The position numbers and the translations under genes were made by a program. 64,000 nt of DNA. Source: Doryteuthis pealeii (Eukaryota; Mollusca; Cephalopoda; Myopsida; Loliginidae). How positions within the stretch are numbered: the stretch's first letter is position 1; each line of letters opens with the position of its first letter. The notes under the pieces are model-generated. The model worked only from the letters and a program-made list of their open reading frames with translations, did not search any database and was not told the DNA's origin. The stretch covers positions 124,937,837 through 125,001,836 of the forward strand of contig CM042147.1 of the NCBI GenBank assembly GCA_023376005.1. The letters are read 5' to 3'. This document shows, piece by piece, positions 54,599-64,000 of the stretch.

Positions 54599-54839
54599 AA
54601 AGTATCTAAGGTGAGTACGGCAATTAAAACTGCGAATGAAAAAGCATAACTGGGGAACACGACAGGGGGGAGGCAAGAAGATTAATTTGCATAGCAATAG
54701 TTTTAATCTGTTCATCAACCCACTGACAAATATGCATTTTACTTTGTCCAATGAAAGAGATCATAATTGTCCTGATGAGATCATAAAAATCGAAACCATG
54801 GTAGACCCATAAGTTTTTCCACAATTATATATATATATA

Positions 54840-55075
54840 AGAACCGGTTTAGCTCAGTCGGTAGAGCGTTCGGCTAGGAATCACAAGGTTCCTGGTTTGA
54901 TACCGGCCCTCGCCAACTCAGCGTATGAGTAGCACAGGGATCTGTGCGGTAAAGTGAGGAGCTGATGGTAGGTCTAGCGCTCCGCCTCAGACGCCCAAAA
55001 AATCTCCTTGGTCTAGGGGATGGATTCCCGTGCTGTCTGGCTGATATAGACTTTAAGCTGCCCCAACAATGACTT
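54840..55075 (+). mobile_element. tRNA-derived SINE family S2, complete
   Basis: A-box TAGCTCAGTCGGTAGAGCG at 54,850, B-box GGTTCCTGGTTTGATACCGG, CAGCGTATGAGTAGCACAGG, GCTGATGGTAGGTC, and a 3' end before (TA)n at 55,076. Confidence 0.85.
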
Positions 55076-55087
55076 TATATATATATA

Positions 55088-55128
<41 letters not shown>

Positions 55129-55150
55129 ATATAATATAATATAATATAAT
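55076..55150. repeat. (TA)n / (TAATA)n microsatellite
   Basis: TA dinucleotides then TAATA pentanucleotides. From 55,150 to 56,000 the sequence is single-copy-looking, without a feature I can name. Confidence 0.92.
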
Positions 55151-56029
55151 AAAGGTTTTATATATCTATTTATTTGGTGACTAAGGAACGTTCACGACCA
55201 TTTTGTTTTCATGCGATAGCAATCGTTAGGTGGAGATGTTACAAATGCAAGGAAAATCGAAAAATTGCAAAAAAATTTCAGAAAATTCAATAGACATACG
55301 ATGTGTATGATTGGATGAAATGTTATACGTATGTATGTGGCGGTATTATGAATGTATGTGAGCCTTATCATTGGCTGTATAATGTCAAAAAATCATCTGT
55401 TGATTTTGATTACTAACAAACGGTGAAAAGCAAAATTCCGTTCATTTGAAAACAGTTCACATGTTACATAATTATTAGTGCCCTAACACTTATTTACAGT
55501 AGTGTAGAAACCAAAATGGCTGTTATAAGTTGCAGCTAGCGGCCTTGAAGGATTGAGTGACAAGGCTTGACCTCATCCTGATCCTTCTAGTGGATGCCCT
55601 GAGAATCGGTGGAGAAGACCCTCTCCCGGTTTAGATTAGAAAGAGTTTTTAGTCAGTATCGGACAAACCATGAAGGTGCACTGCCGTACTCAATCTGCAG
55701 AGTTAGTCTGGTGGGGATTTCGGAATAAAATATGATCTAAAGCAAATCGAAGTCTTGGGTTATTATCTAAAAACTACTAATGACACAGGGCTTCTGATAA
55801 AGAGAAATCCCCAATGGAAGACCAGACACGAAGTCCCCAAGACGAAGTCCAGACGCTAGAAGAAGAACGTAAGATACCAAAGATGAGCAGAAGAAGAATA
55901 GAAGTAAAGAGAGTATACAACACACAACTGGGGTGCCTACTGGTGACTTGATCCAACGTTTTAAATATTTATATAGACAAAAGGAAACAAACCAATAAAT
56001 AAACAAAACTAAAGAAAATGAGTAAAAGG

Positions 56030-56494
56030 AAAATGTTTCAAATATTTTAATAGAAGGAAAGAAATAAAGAACATTTTAAATAGAAAGAAAGTAAAGAAAA
56101 ATATTTCAAATATTTAGCCAGACAAAGAAAGAAAGAAAGAAAGAAAGAAAGAATAACGTTTCAACTTTTAAAACAGAAAGGAAAAGAAAGTAAAGAAAAA
56201 TCTTTTAAATATTTAGACAGTCACACCGAAAGAAAGTTCCAGCGTTTTAAACGAAAAAAAAAGAAATGAAAAATGTTTTGAATATTTAGACAGTCAAATA
56301 AAAGAAAGAAAGAAAAAACAAAGAAAGAAAAAGAAAGAAAGAAAGAAAGAAAAAATAATTTTTGGATATTTGGAAAGAAAAGAAAGAAAGAAAAGAAAGA
56401 AAAAAAAAAAATTTTTGGATATTTGGAAAGAAAGAAAAAACAAAGAAAGAAAGAAAGAAAGAAAGAAGAAAAAAAGAATTTTTGGATATTTGGA

Positions 56495-56525
<31 letters not shown>

Positions 56526-56873
56526 TACCTGTCAACTTTTAAAAACAAGAAAGAAAAATAAATAAAAGAAAACGTTTTAAATATCTAGATAAACAGACAG
56601 ACAGGCAGAAAGAAAGAAAGAAGCAAACAAACAAACAAACAAACAAACAAACAAGCAAACAAAAAGGAAGAAAGAAACTTTCAACTTTTAACAAAAAAGA
56701 AAAAGAAAGAAAGAAAGGAAAAACATTTTAGATATTTAAATACAGACAGACAGACAGACAAACAGAAACAATGAAACAAAAATGCCCTTTCAAATTTTAA
56801 CAAAAAAAAAAAAAGAAATAGAAAGGAAGAAATAAAAAAGTTTAGATATCAAGAAAGAAAGAAAGAAAGAAAT

Positions 56874-56906
<33 letters not shown>

Positions 56907-57290
56907 ACGTTTCAAATAGTTAAAGAAAAACGAAAAAAGAAACGACTGATATTTCATTTGACTGAACGAAAGATGACAAAAGAAAACAATTAAAAACAAA
57001 TCCATTATAAAATATGATTAGATACAGAAAAGGTGAAAGAGAAGGAAGTATTTTTTGAAGGCGGAAGGAGAAATAAACCACAAAAAAAATGAATTGAAAA
57101 TGGTTCAACCAAAAAAGAGAAAAGAATGGCACACAAAAAAACAAAAAAAAAACGTAAAATTTAGACCGGAGGATAAAAAAAATTAATAGAAAAAATGAAG
57201 AGAGGTAAACAATAAAGAATAATTCAAGTTTTAAGACAAAACAAAACAAAAAAAGTGGGAAGGAAGGGAAAAATATGGAAGGAAGGAAGA
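56030..57290 (+). repeat. Purine-rich degenerate minisatellite, 1.2 kb
   Basis: The plus strand is almost entirely A and G, built from GAAA repeats broken by recurring pyrimidine-containing phrases: GTTTCAACTTTTAAAACAG and AAATATTTAGACAGACA, roughly every 90-130 bp. It looks like a tandem array whose units share those phrases while the GAAA parts vary in length. Mirror-symmetric purine runs can form triplex DNA. All open frames across it are Lys/Glu or Phe/Leu low complexity. Confidence 0.8.
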
Positions 57291-57386
57291 AATCATGATT
57301 ACAAGCATGGCGTGTAAAGACTTCATCAGATGTGAGTATTATAGTCTGGTAATTACTTTCTCGCTTCGTATATTAACCAGTAATCC

Positions 57387-57387
<1 letters not shown>

Positions 57388-57477
<90 letters not shown>
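57388..57477. repeat. (TC)n(TA)n microsatellite
   Basis: CT dinucleotides to ~57,421, then TA to ~57,474. A further (TA)n lies at 57,663-57,702. Confidence 0.94.
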
Positions 57478-57484
<7 letters not shown>

Positions 57485-57658
57485 ACCAAACTTGTTGGTA
57501 AACCCTTGCGGCAAGAAAAACCCGGCAAATTGTTTGATTATAAAAATATACTACCAAACCTCACCTGGAGAAAAAAATTTTGAAAAAAAGAAAAGACCAA
57601 GAGAGTCGTACCAACCGAAAATAATCGGTTGATACTATAATACTTCGCCAATAGAAAA

Positions 57659-57706
<48 letters not shown>

Positions 57707-57734
57707 CGACAGGATATTCTAAAGCTAAAAAGTA

Positions 57735-57895
57735 AAGAGTGCTCAATACCTAAGTAGAGCAAATAATAAAGTTAAATCTAATGAGTTTCGCTTACTACTC
57801 TTCAGGGCAAAGATCTGCCCTGAAGAGCACTAAGCGAAACTTTTAGTAGGCATATCTGACTCATTAGGTTTAACTTTATATACATCAACACCATG
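57735..57895. mobile_element. Palindromic element with hammerhead-like motif
   Basis: Inverted arms meet at GGGCAAAGATCTGCCC (57,804-57,819). Right arm motif: CTGAAGA (57,820-57,826), helix II GC-ACTAA-GC, GAAA (57,836-57,839), helix III ACT-TTT-AGT (57,839-57,847), A17 (57,848), helix I TGCC (57,816-57,819) with GGCA (57,849-57,852). A tail runs ~45 bases to TATATATA. The left arm repeats it on the minus strand with a weaker helix II. AGAGTGCTCAATAC at the left end links it to the palindromes at 8.2 and 16.4 kb. Confidence 0.6.
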
Positions 57896-57904
57896 TATAT
57901 ATAA

Positions 57905-58025
57905 ATCCCTCCACACGAACAAGATGCGACACAAGGTCAATTTCTTAAGCGGAGTTTAACAGATTTGAAGTCAGAGTTTTCTTTCTCCTAAACTGGTTAC
58001 CTAGCCATGGTTAAATAACCAAGTC
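57905..58025 (-). mobile_element. SINE S1, 3' half
   Basis: Minus strand: CTAGGTAACCAGTTTAGGAG, CTCCGCTTAAGAAATTGACC, and the ATCTTGTTCGTGTGGAGGG end, which abuts TATATATA. Confidence 0.7.
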
Positions 58026-58149
58026 TCGGAGAATTTTGAAATTATAATAAATAGAATACATGTGTACATCAACAAACTCCTGGCCAAAACACGCGTTAGT
58101 AAAATAAAATCTATTTTATCCATTGAGCATTTTCATTCCTTTGTTTATT

Positions 58150-58202
58150 TTACCTTTCAACACACACATACACACACACAGACACACATATATATATATA
58201 TT

Positions 58203-58235
<33 letters not shown>
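58150..58235. repeat. (CA)n, (TA)n and (TC)n compound tract
   Basis: CACACA at 58,160-58,188, TATATA at 58,189-58,201, CT dinucleotides at 58,204-58,234. The (TC)n runs straight into the next hammerhead module. Confidence 0.93.
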
Positions 58236-58236
<1 letters not shown>

Positions 58237-58239
58237 GTC

Positions 58240-58466
58240 TATAACCTTGCTGATGAGACCTAATAGGTCGAAATGTACATTCAGGGATTGACATTTTCTC
58301 GATTTGTTTAGCCTTACATTTGAATATATATGCCCGCATAAATTCATTAATTATTAACTAATTAATTTTCAAATTAGGTATGACTTCAATTAAGCACATA
58401 TCATCCAAAAATTGTCGGCTTAAAGCCATATAAAAATAAACACATTTTGTTTGTTACTCGTATATA

Positions 58467-58515
<49 letters not shown>
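58240..58515 (+). mobile_element. Hammerhead module with long tail ending in (TA)n
   Basis: Hammerhead at 58,245-58,286, then ~170 bp of tail (TTTTCTCGATTTGTTTAG, CAAATTAGGTATGACTTCAA, TTGTCGGCTTAAAGCC) and (TA)n from 58,460. It is a diverged single-arm relative of the palindrome at 52,735-53,250, preceded by (TC)n instead of a second arm. Confidence 0.75.
58245..58286 (+). ncRNA. Hammerhead ribozyme-like, covarying relative
   Basis: CCTTG (58,245-58,249) pairs with CAGGG (58,282-58,286) with one G.T; CTGATGA 58,250-58,256; helix II GACC-TAATA-GGTC; GAAA 58,270-58,273; ATGTACAT 58,273-58,280; T17 at 58,281. Relative to 53,085-53,126, an A-U pair in helix I became G-C and a G-C pair in helix II became A-U: both sides changed together. 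Confidence 0.8.
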
Positions 58516-58516
<1 letters not shown>

Positions 58517-58650
58517 CTCTGTAAATAATCTAAAAAGATTATTATACATTGAGCTCTCTGTAGTGATTTAAAGATTCACTCTATTTATACATACTGGATC
58601 ATATAATAATAATACAGTGTGTCTTAGTTATCACATATAGAATCATCCCT
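58515..58650 (+). repeat. Family Q fragment
   Basis: ATTGCTCTGTAAATAATCTA and CATTGAGCTCTCTGTAGTG match the Q core at 5,578-5,640. (TC)n(TA)n follows to 58,738. From 58,740 to 59,280 nothing is called, save a poly-T run and a decayed S1-like head at 58,864-58,900 (minus). Confidence 0.5.
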
Positions 58651-58688
58651 TACTACCAAGCTCATATCTCTCTCTCTCTCTCTCTCTC

Positions 58689-58733
<45 letters not shown>

Positions 58734-59279
58734 ATATAACCTTGAAATGCTTTCTTCGCAATTTTTTGGGGAAAAGGTCATTAACACTGGAAAAATTATG
58801 GATTGCATGTCATGCATGTATGGACCTTAAGAATGCATTTCTCCTCTATCTCGATCCCACTGTCTTAATCATTACACCACACGCTTCTATAGATTGACTT
58901 GTGGAACCAGCCACACTTTTGTGGGTGAACTGATGAGACCTACCGACCTACTTAGTAACATACTCAACTTTCTTTCTTTATAGCATTTTTTTATTTTTTC
59001 ACTTTTTTTCAGTTTTTTTTTTTGTTTCTTTTTTTATTTTTTTTATTTTTTTTTTTTTGCATAACCGAATTACCCGCCTCGCTACCCTTGCCCTTTGGGA
59101 CCATTATTGAGTAAAACAGGGATTGTTTATTTCAGGGGTTCACCGATGTTAAACAGAAACCATGGGAAGTGATATTGCAAATAAGAGGGGACCGAGTACT
59201 TGTTCTCTTTACCTTTCAATCTAAATAGCTAAAAGTAAAAGTGTATTCCTCAGAGGCAAGGTACGCATTGCTTACAAAA

Positions 59280-59450
59280 TATAAAATGATTTCCCTCAGT
59301 CAGCGGGGTTTGGAATACGCTAAACGTATCCCCTGCTGAGGGGTAAGCTCTGGCATCCACCCTAAAAAAAGGGGGGTGTATTGAGTATAATACTAACCTG
59401 CATCCGGTGGTGAGGCTCCAGTTATAGAGATAACAAGGTTTCCATATACA
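59280..59450 (-). mobile_element. Element X, distal fragment
   Basis: Minus-strand X end: CAGCGGGGTTTGGAATACGC and CCCCTGCTGAGGGGTAAG, CCGGTGGTGAGGCTCC. Confidence 0.55.
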
Positions 59451-59452
59451 AG

Positions 59453-59685
59453 GTGTGTCAAAAAAGTATCGAGATTTTTTTGTACTTTTTGACACACTTT
59501 GTATTCTGAAAAAAAAAGAAGTTCCATTCATTTTTTATTTCTATCTTGGAAAAATACAGCTTTAAACTTGGTACTTTTTTGACACACCTTGTATTCTAAA
59601 AAAAAATGAATGGAACGTTACTTTTTTTCAGAATACAAGGTGTGTAAAAAAGTACAAACAAATCTCGATACTTTTTGAACATACC

Positions 59686-59690
<5 letters not shown>
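59453..59690. mobile_element. Mariner-like MITE, nested inverted repeats
   Basis: Outer ends ACAAGGTGTGTCAAAAAAGT and (right) ACTTTTTGAACATACCTTGT; inner copies of the same end at 59,487-59,505 and 59,572-59,595. TGTGTCAAAAAAGTA-type ends with flanking TA are typical of mariner-like elements. No transposase frame; ~240 bp. Confidence 0.65.
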
Positions 59691-59719
<29 letters not shown>

Positions 59720-59724
59720 ATATA

Positions 59725-59821
59725 TTATCCTCATCATCATCATGATCAACATCCTCATTGTCATCATCATCAATTCACGCAGAGAGCACGCATTCCCATG
59801 ACCCACTCTATTTCGCAATCT

Positions 59822-59878
<57 letters not shown>

Positions 59879-60020
59879 TCTCTCTCCTGCCATTCGTCCC
59901 CATCGGTCATCGCTCCTGTCAGGTCTTCCACCTGGCATCAATAATCCATACAGAGTTGACTAATGTAGATTTTTGCTTGCCTGTCTACACTGCTGCGTCC
60001 ATGTGTAGGTGTCAACAGGA
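59725..60020 (-). mobile_element. RTE-like LINE 3' end split by (TC)n
   Basis: Minus strand: KNLH.STLYGL, VEDLTGAMTDGDEWQE, then a (GA)n expansion (59,826-59,890), and a (GAT)n/(ATG)n tail at 59,730-59,770. Related to 23,452-23,660. The dinucleotide expansion disrupts the codons before the tail. Confidence 0.6.
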
Positions 60021-60179
60021 GAACGTCATCTAAATTTGTGACTTGATTTTCCAGCAGTGTCCAGCATGCCCTATTTGCCTTACCTGGATATGTCTGTGAT
60101 CGGAGGCAACCGCTTTTTTGTAGGCTGCTGCTTCCAAGATGTATTCAAGATAGAGCGCATCCTCTTACGATAATAGCAT

Positions 60180-60300
60180 AGGCGAGAAACTGACAGTTAT
60201 CAAGTGTCGTTGACTCTATATGTACGCTATCCATTCTTTGATATATATTTGTTTTATCATTAATATTGAACACTCTTTATTTATAGATATAGCAATCTAT
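60180..60300 (+). repeat. Hairpin-family tail fragment
   Basis: GGCGAGAAACTGACAGTTAT and GTCGTTGACTCTATATG, then GAACACTCTTTATTTATAGA, related to 5,110-5,275 on the same strand. Confidence 0.45.
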
Positions 60301-60319
60301 AATATCAATGTTATATATA

Positions 60320-60975
60320 CTAGCAAATATATGCACCCTCCGGGTGCAAGTATTTAAGTTTTAATGTAATAAAATATTGTATTAAATTAGAAAGGCTAAT
60401 GAAACTAAATAAGAATACAGATAAAAAGATTTGAAACAGAGGGGGGTATAATAAAAGATTTGAAACAGAGGGAGTATAATAAAAAATGGAACAACTGAAA
60501 CTTACTCTTCCATCACTCTCGTCTTTCATTGTTATTTTTTCTAATTTAAGTATTTAGTTATAAGAGGAAGTAAAGAATAAAATTACAGTTATTTTATCTT
60601 GTTAATGGATTTCATTTAAGATTCATTGAAGAGATTTTTGCTTATATTCATTAAAATAAAACCAAACAGTTAGAAATCAATAATACTAAGCATATATTTA
60701 TTAAATTCGATTTTTTAATATTAATATGCTAATTAGCCTTCCCGTTCACACTGTAAACCGCTATTTTGTTGTATATATAAATATAATTGCATGTTGTCAG
60801 TATGTAGACATAGTTAACAGTATTAATAATGTAAGACAATTTTATTAATAATTGAGGTTTAGATAAAAATAAAATCATGGAGAATGTGATGTCAATAACT
60901 AAGAGAAATTTAACTTGAGTAGGAATATAGTTTCGGTTACAGACAGAAAAACACACAATCTCCATTATAATAAGA
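60320..60975 (-). mobile_element. Helitron-like element H, second copy
   Basis: 656 bp, minus strand. 5' end TCTTATTATAATGGAGATTG at 60,975 preceded by A; CTGTAACCGAAAC inside; 3' hairpin TGCACCCGGAGGGTGCA near 60,331-60,347; CTAG at 60,323-60,320 followed by T. Internal similarity to 48,363-48,980 is high (GCGGTTTACAGTGTGAACG in both). Confidence 0.85.
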
Positions 60976-61017
60976 TATATCTATATATATGTAATTATGA
61001 ACTTTTGTTTAGTAAAT

Positions 61018-61345
61018 TAGGGTGTCCCAGAAAAAACAGAACCCACAAATTTTCTAATAAAACTGTTAATTTTAAATAGAGGGGTTTCGGGTCAGGGTCA
61101 GGGTTGGGGCTTAGGGTTAGGGTTGAGGTTTAGGGTTTAGAGTTAGTTTAATGGGGAAATAAAATAATTTGGGTTCTGTTTTTCTGGGTCACCCTGTACA
61201 GGGTGACCCAGAAAAAACTGAACACTAACCCTAACCCCAACCCCAACCCTAAACCCTAACCCTATCCCTAAACCCCCTAGTTAAAATTAACAGTTTTATT
61301 CAAAAAATTGTGGGTTCTGTTTTTTCTGGGACACCCTAATTTACT
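61018..61345. mobile_element. Two MITE T copies in a near-perfect palindrome
   Basis: The copies meet at CTGGGTCACCCTGTACAGGG near 61,186-61,205. Outer ends AGGGTGTCCCAGAAAAAACA and its mirror. Interior telomere-like repeats (GGGTTAGGGTT / AACCCTAACCC) are inverted around the centre. Confidence 0.8.
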
Positions 61346-61359
61346 AAACAAAAGTTCAT

Positions 61360-61364
61360 AATTA

Positions 61365-61413
<49 letters not shown>

Positions 61414-61420
61414 TATATAT
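61360..61420. repeat. (TA)n microsatellite
   Basis: TA dinucleotides with one break. The stretch to 61,757 (GAGGAGTTTC, ATGAGGGGTGGATGTAATTG) is not recognised. Confidence 0.93.
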
Positions 61421-61752
61421 ATTTTGGGCATCATTTTTCTTTAATGCATACGGTATTAAAAAGACGGACACCTCATTTCTGAGGAGTTTCTTTTTTATCT
61501 TTTAAAGTTTTCAGGGCAATTTTATAACATCAGGGCGGATCCGTTGAGTAATACACCAAAATATTCACCCCAAGTATTTTCGGAACTCCGAAATGCCATC
61601 ATGAGGGGTGGATGTAATTGAGTACGTTCCTGGTTCTATTTAGACAATTTTGGTGTACTAATCAACAAATTCCCCAGTGATATTAAGAAATTGGCCCAAA
61701 AACTAGAAATAGATTTAAAAATTCGTCAGACACGAGATTTCCATCTTGTTTG

Positions 61753-61757
<5 letters not shown>

Positions 61758-61821
<64 letters not shown>

Positions 61822-62045
61822 AAGGTAATCCAAATGACTGGTTGAAGGGGTGATTCTATTTGCGATTTTCGAAATCTCACTGGTATGCTCTTGTAGGAGC
61901 AAACATATACTCATACCATACAAGGATTTTATTAATCCCTAAAAAGAGCTCAATGTATGAGAATCAATAAATTAGTTTATATACAGAGCAATATCTAACT
62001 TTGAAAGAAAAAAAGACAACATGACGGTTTGTTAAGTTTTTTTTC

Positions 62046-62050
<5 letters not shown>
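61758..62050 (+). repeat. (TA)n plus family Q, inverted relative to other copies
   Basis: (TA)n at 61,758-61,820, then GGAAGGTAATCC, GCTCTTGTAGGAGCAAACAT and AAGAGCTCAATGTATGAGAA. The coding-like peptide of Q (YALVGANIYSY) is visible but frameshifted after ~20 residues. Another (TA)n follows at 62,047-62,103. Confidence 0.55.
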
Positions 62051-62102
<52 letters not shown>

Positions 62103-62106
<4 letters not shown>

Positions 62107-62180
62107 CCTGTCGGTGGGGCTTGGAATACGCCGGCTTTGACATGAACCTGCATCCGGTGGTGATGCTCCGATACGGGAAC
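62103..62180 (-). mobile_element. Element X, terminal fragment
   Basis: CCTGTCGGTGGGGCTTGGAA and CATCCGGTGGTGATGCTCCG, starting directly at the (TA)n edge. The AT-rich interval 62,180-62,360 holds nothing named. Confidence 0.55.
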
Positions 62181-62365
62181 CTACAATTAAAAAGGCTTGA
62201 TTAGTTTTAAAAAGAATAAAAATAAAATAAACAAAAACATAAACAAAACGCAATATGAATCAAGGTAAAAAAAATCATACATAAGTATTAAAAAAAGGGT
62301 AGATATTCTAAGTAAAACAAGACATTAGGTTTATAAGTTCCCAAAATTCACACTGAATTGTCCAA

Positions 62366-62725
62366 TTGGACGCATAGCGTAGTGGATAAAGGCGTTTGTA
62401 TTAAGACAGTTCTAAGTGACAGTTATCTCCTGGTTAAGAATAATAATTAACACAGCTTAACACCGGTACCCCAGCTATGGTTAGCGGAATGAGAACAGGA
62501 TACACCCTTGGATTGAATAAAGGTTTTGGTTCAAAGTTCTGTGATGGCTCCCGATTACGACAAGAATGAGTTCGAAAAGAAGGTTCCCGAGTTCGAGAAG
62601 GCTCCCGAGTCCGACAAGAAATACCTAAAGAAGGCCGGAGGGCATATCGACCGGAATGTTGTACAAATAACAATAAAGATGAGGACAATAGTCCGTATAA
62701 TCCAAATAATATTAATTATCGAGCC
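62366..62725 (+). mobile_element. Chimeric SINE, plus-strand copy
   Basis: tRNA-like A-box GCGTAGTGGATAAAGG at 62,377 (B-box region deleted), CCCCAGCTATGGTTAGCGGA, repeats of CCCGAGTTCGAGAAG and CCCGAGTCCGACAAG, then CTAAAGAAGGCCGGAGGGC, GGAATG in place of GAAACG, TTGTACAAATAACAATAAAG, GAGGACAATAGTCCG. The core has mutations at two conserved places, so a ribozyme here is dead. An 83-codon frame (62,526-62,777) follows the repeats. Confidence 0.65.
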
Positions 62726-62879
62726 TCTTCCCAAAAATTCAGAGAAATGGTATAATTCATTACATTCTATTTCATGATGTTTTTCTACTAAACAGTGCTT
62801 TTTTTTTTATTTACATAAACGGAACAAAAACATTTTTTTTCGAGATGGGGTGGGGGGCAGGAACGGATTAAGAGTAATT

Positions 62880-63655
62880 CAGTGGGGAAAAATGATTTGA
62901 TATACGAGGAGATTGAGTTACGAACAGAACGAATTAAACTCGTAAGTCAAGGTACCACTGAATACTTAAAAGGTACTTCTACTATAAAACACGTATCATC
63001 GCATACGAGGAGTGCCACAGACTGTTCATGTCTGAAGCCACCCTGGCGCAACATCTTGAAACCAAGAGATCAAGAAGAAAGCACGGCAACAAAACAGTGG
63101 CACATCAACATCTTCAGGGACAGCCTTCACATGCGACATTGGTAGTCGAGAATGTTTTTCGAACATTGGACTTTACAGTCACAGGAGGCGCAGTAACTTC
63201 AGGGGCACAAAAACTATATTATAGTCTTCCGAAACTGAAATGCCAGTGAACTATAAGACACGTATCATCGCTTATGAGGAGTGCCACAGACCCATAGCGC
63301 CCTCGCTTCAATCGAAAGACATCTTCATCCCACCCTCTGAATCTGCACCGAGGTGTCGACACGTTCAGAGCGGGTTTGTGATTTATTATAACGTTTTATT
63401 TCCCCTATCCTCCTCCCCCAACTGCAATCCGCACCTCCAAGAATCAGGGGGCCATAAAACCAATGACCCGTGACTAGAATCCCAGAGACCATTTTAATTG
63501 CCCACGTTTTTACCAGTGTTCGGGCCAGGCGGCATACCATTCCGCGGAACTTCAAAAGCCGACGCCTGCCGACCGGAGGAACGTCTCACTCCGGCCGAAG
63601 GTCGACTTATACTTGCCCTGAATCAAAAGCATTTGCCAAACGAAGCTTAGCTTAA
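62880..63655. other. Unclassified segment with several short frames
   Basis: Overlapping frames of 60-87 codons on both strands, none recognised. ACACGTATCATCGC...GAGGAGTGCCACAGAC occurs twice (62,988-63,030 and 63,258-63,293), a direct repeat ~270 bp apart. GC is higher than the surroundings. It may be an old transposon. Confidence 0.35.
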
Positions 63656-63659
63656 AGAT

Positions 63660-63735
63660 TGGCACAAGGTCATAGCACGCAATGAGAATCGAACACGCTA
63701 GCTATGCTTAACCATTGCCCTACACAAGGCACCCG
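63660..63735 (-). mobile_element. tRNA-like SINE head
   Basis: Minus strand: GTGTAGGGCAATGGTTAAGC (A-box side) and GTGTTCGATTCTCATTGCG (B-box side) within ~65 bp. The acceptor ends do not pair, so a SINE head is likelier than a functional tRNA gene. The last 265 bp of the window hold nothing recognisable. Confidence 0.55.
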
Positions 63736-64000
63736 CTTAGTAGCATTAGAGTAGGCACTGCAAAAATTGCCTTAAAATTCGTATTTTACAAAATAGATTT
63801 AACCCTCCTGATTGAAAAGAAAAATTACCAAAAATCAAGGGATTATCCGATTTTAATGAAATTCTCAGTGTTGATTCATCAATAAATAAATTTTATAGTG
63901 CAAAAAACATATTTTGTAAAATATGGATTTTACGTCATCTTAGGCAGAGTTTACGGCCAGGTTTAGGATATAGTTGAGCAAAATTGACCGGTAAAATAGT

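Noticed and set aside
54842..54915. Possible tRNA gene (A-box and B-box present)
   Set aside because: The acceptor stem does not pair and the sequence continues into the S2 SINE body seen in many other copies; it is a SINE head.
62526..62777. 83-codon frame with repeated PEFEK/PESDK units (twins at 28,806-29,114 and 37,348-37,728) as a repeat protein gene
   Set aside because: The codon repeats equal the 15-18-bp DNA repeats inside a SINE-like element, the copies lie on either strand, and the frame runs through the hammerhead core. The peptide is a by-product.

Overview
This is a gene-poor, AT-rich window of an animal genome. No protein-coding gene of the host can be supported. Almost every longer open frame is a translation of a microsatellite, or lies inside an interspersed repeat. 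The density of tRNA-derived SINEs, some with 3' ends of the type ATTAAACAAAGAAACAAAA, RTE-type LINE 3' ends with (ATG)n tails, and very abundant (TA)n, (TC)n and (GATA)n suggest a mollusc (gastropod or cephalopod). That is a judgement from repeat style, not proof.

Layout. 1-2,128 is a ~120-bp satellite with a 480-bp four-monomer higher-order repeat. About 4,380-12,480 and 12,581-20,110 are two copies of the same ~8-kb segment meeting at a 100-N gap, probably two haplotypes placed end to end. 20,110-25,500 is a mix of SINEs, foldback elements and a ~600-bp element called X here. 25,500-32,180 and 33,980-40,630 are a second pair of copies. Between them, 32,185-33,970 is a third, partial copy full of small indels, resembling unpolished long-read sequence. 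40,640-41,160 is an unclassified GC-rich block. 41,300-64,000 holds Helitrons, SINEs, MITEs, foldbacks, a purine-rich tract, a second N gap and repeated (TA)n modules.

The most interesting content is a set of hammerhead-ribozyme-like motifs (CTGATGA or CTGAAGA, helix II, GAAA, short self-complementary helix III, cleavage position, helix I that closes). They occur in at least seven families whose flanks do not resemble each other. The clearest is an intact hammerhead at 10,356-10,396 which, with a half-hammerhead at 10,061-10,083, brackets a 313-bp unit. This is the arrangement expected of a retrozyme or a Penelope-like pseudo-LTR. Most other motifs share one design: hammerhead, then a 50-200-nt tail, then (TA)n. 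One family (28,935-29,310, 37,437-37,812, 62,366-62,725) appears to join a tRNA-like SINE head to a hammerhead-like 3' end. The two copies of the 8-kb duplication differ by the presence or absence of two such modules, each at a (TA)n tract.

Everything here was read by eye. Coordinates of repeat edges are approximate to about 5-20 bp unless a motif position is given exactly. Functional statements on ribozymes are structural predictions only.
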